In this document: in pieces, positions 63,015 to 64,000 of the stretch
Position numbering within the stretch: position 1 is the first letter of the stretch
How the letters are laid out: each line of letters opens with the position of its first letter
Assembly: GCA_963702535.1 (NCBI GenBank)
Contig: CAVPDG010000004.1
Location: forward strand, 434,001-498,000
Origin: CAVPDG01 sp963702535
GTDB lineage: Bacteria; Chloroflexota; Anaerolineae; Anaerolineales; UBA4823
Direction: 5' to 3'
Length of the DNA: 64,000 bases
Program-made: the position numbers and the translations under genes
The notes under the pieces: generated by a model
What the model was told of the DNA's origin: nothing
The model's database searches: none
What the model saw: the letters and a program-made list of their open reading frames with translations, nothing else

Positions 63015-64000
63015 ATGCGCAGGCTCGTTTTTCTGATCCTTCTGGCAGTTAGCCTGATCCTGGCTGGTTGCCAGGCGCCAGCGGCTCAGGTCACGGGGGT
63101 CACCTCTCACCCGTGCGGCTCCAGCCTTGCCAACTGCCACAGCAGTTCCAACCACCGCCGTTCCCACCCAAACCCTCGTAATCACCCAGCCTGCTGCATC
63201 GCCCAGCGCCTCACCCACGCCTGCGCCAACCGCCACCGCAACGCCACTCCCGGCAATCCGCTTCGCCGTTATTGGCGATTACGGCAGCGGCGGGCAGCCC
63301 GAAGCGGATGTCGCCCGGCTGGTGGATAGCTGGCAGGTCGATTTCATCATCACCGTCGGGGATAACAACTACCCTGACGGCGCAGCAGATACGATCGATC
63401 AGAACGTCGGTCAGTTCTACCAGGCGTATATCTTTCCCTATCGCGGCGGGTATGGCAGCGGGGCGGAGCAGAACCGTTTCTTCCCCACGTTGGGCAACCA
63501 CGACTGGAACACCGACCGGGCGCAGCCGTATCTGGAATATTTCACCTTGCCGGGGAACGAGCGTTATTATGATTTCACCTGGGGCGCGGTGCATTTCTTT
63601 GCCCTGGATAGCGACTCGCGCGAGCCCGATGGGATCAACCGCAGCTCAGCCCAGGCTGCCTGGCTGCAGGCGCAGCTTGCCGCCTCGACATCTCCCTGGA
63701 ACGTGGTTTACCTGCACCACGCCCCCTATTCGTCCGGCAGGCATGGTGCCACCGATTGGGCGCAATGGCCCTACAAGGAATGGGGGGCAGATGTGGTGCT
63801 GGCAGGGCACGACCACACCTACGAGCGCCTGCTTGTAGACGATCTGCTTTACTTCGTCAACGGTGTTGGCGGCGGCGCCATCTACCAATTCCTGCTGCTG
63901 GAGGAAGGCAGCCAGTTTCGATATAACGATGATTATGGCGCCATGCTGGTGGAAGCCAGCCCGGCGCAGATGACACTTCCAGTTCATCAACCGCAGCGGG
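63015..64000 (+). CDS. Secreted metallophosphoesterase lipoprotein, frameshifted and cut by the window end
   Basis: The N-terminus is a lipoprotein signal (LILLAVSLILAGCQAP). After a frame change at about 63090-63115 the coding frame has a Thr/Pro linker (ALPTATAVPTTAVPTQ). A calcineurin-like phosphatase follows: FAVIGDYGSGG, FIITVGDNNYPDG, LGNHDWNTDRAQPYLEYFTLPGNERYYDF, VHFFALDSDSREPDG, VVYLHHAPYSSG and LAGHDHTYERL. This arrangement resembles purple acid phosphatase-like phosphoesterases. The 3' end lies beyond 64000. It starts one base after the stop of the GSDH gene. Confidence 0.9.

Overview
The window looks like one contig from a moderately high-GC bacterium, most likely a member of the Chloroflexota (Anaerolineae-like). 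This rests on gene content: a bacterial Elp3, a long formate-THF ligase, an LPxTG-like tail protein, many GAF/NarL-type kinases, DUF4349 and META proteins with Thr/Pro linkers, and a ThrRS without TGS domain. It is an inference; no rRNA is present. There is one tRNA (Val-GAC), two T-box leaders and no CRISPR array or insertion sequence.

Layout. 0-9.9 kb: LPxTG-like membrane protein, phosphohexomutase, cNMP/PH-domain membrane protein, def-recF, rsmG, a C39-like secreted protein, DUF4349 lipoprotein, phosphoesterase, methyltransferase. 10-29.7 kb: elp3, fhs, a large GAF/HisKA/receiver kinase, a 42-aa membrane peptide, uvrC, cinA-like, metG with a T-box, a DUF3592 protein beside an inverted-repeat element, the primary sigma factor with a DUF177 gene, rdgB, a NarL-type kinase, a hydrolase. 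29.7-36.8 kb: tRNA-Val, a 7TMR-DISM kinase with its LuxR-type regulator, then a run of small stress-type genes (receiver-only, small membrane proteins, LURP-one-like, DUF6325, SHOCT). 36.9-57.6 kb, the most distinctive part: MFS pump, three SulP anion transporters, DUF2252, DUF1254/1214, META, a DUF1269-arylsulfatase fusion, HdeD-like, an Ala-rich helical protein, then an apparent operon of AI-2E transporter, anaerobic sulfatase-maturase-like radical SAM enzyme with a SEC-C tail, TrkA, TrkH and SulP. 57.6-64 kb: T-box-thrS, infC (ATC start), rpmI, rplT, DUF1232, a GSDH-type sugar dehydrogenase and a truncated phosphoesterase.

How genes may work together. The fused sulfatase has the Cys-type CSPTR motif and no signal peptide, so it should act in the cytoplasm after conversion of its Cys to formylglycine, and an anSME-like maturase lies 3.6 kb downstream. 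With three SulP carriers this suggests uptake of sulfated or other anions, internal hydrolysis and ion balance with TrkAH.

Caution. About twenty genes are broken by small frameshifts, including essential single-copy ones (def, metG, thrS). Where the change can be pinpointed it is usually one extra base in a short run. These are almost certainly sequencing errors, so broken genes are given here as whole spans with approximate shift positions.
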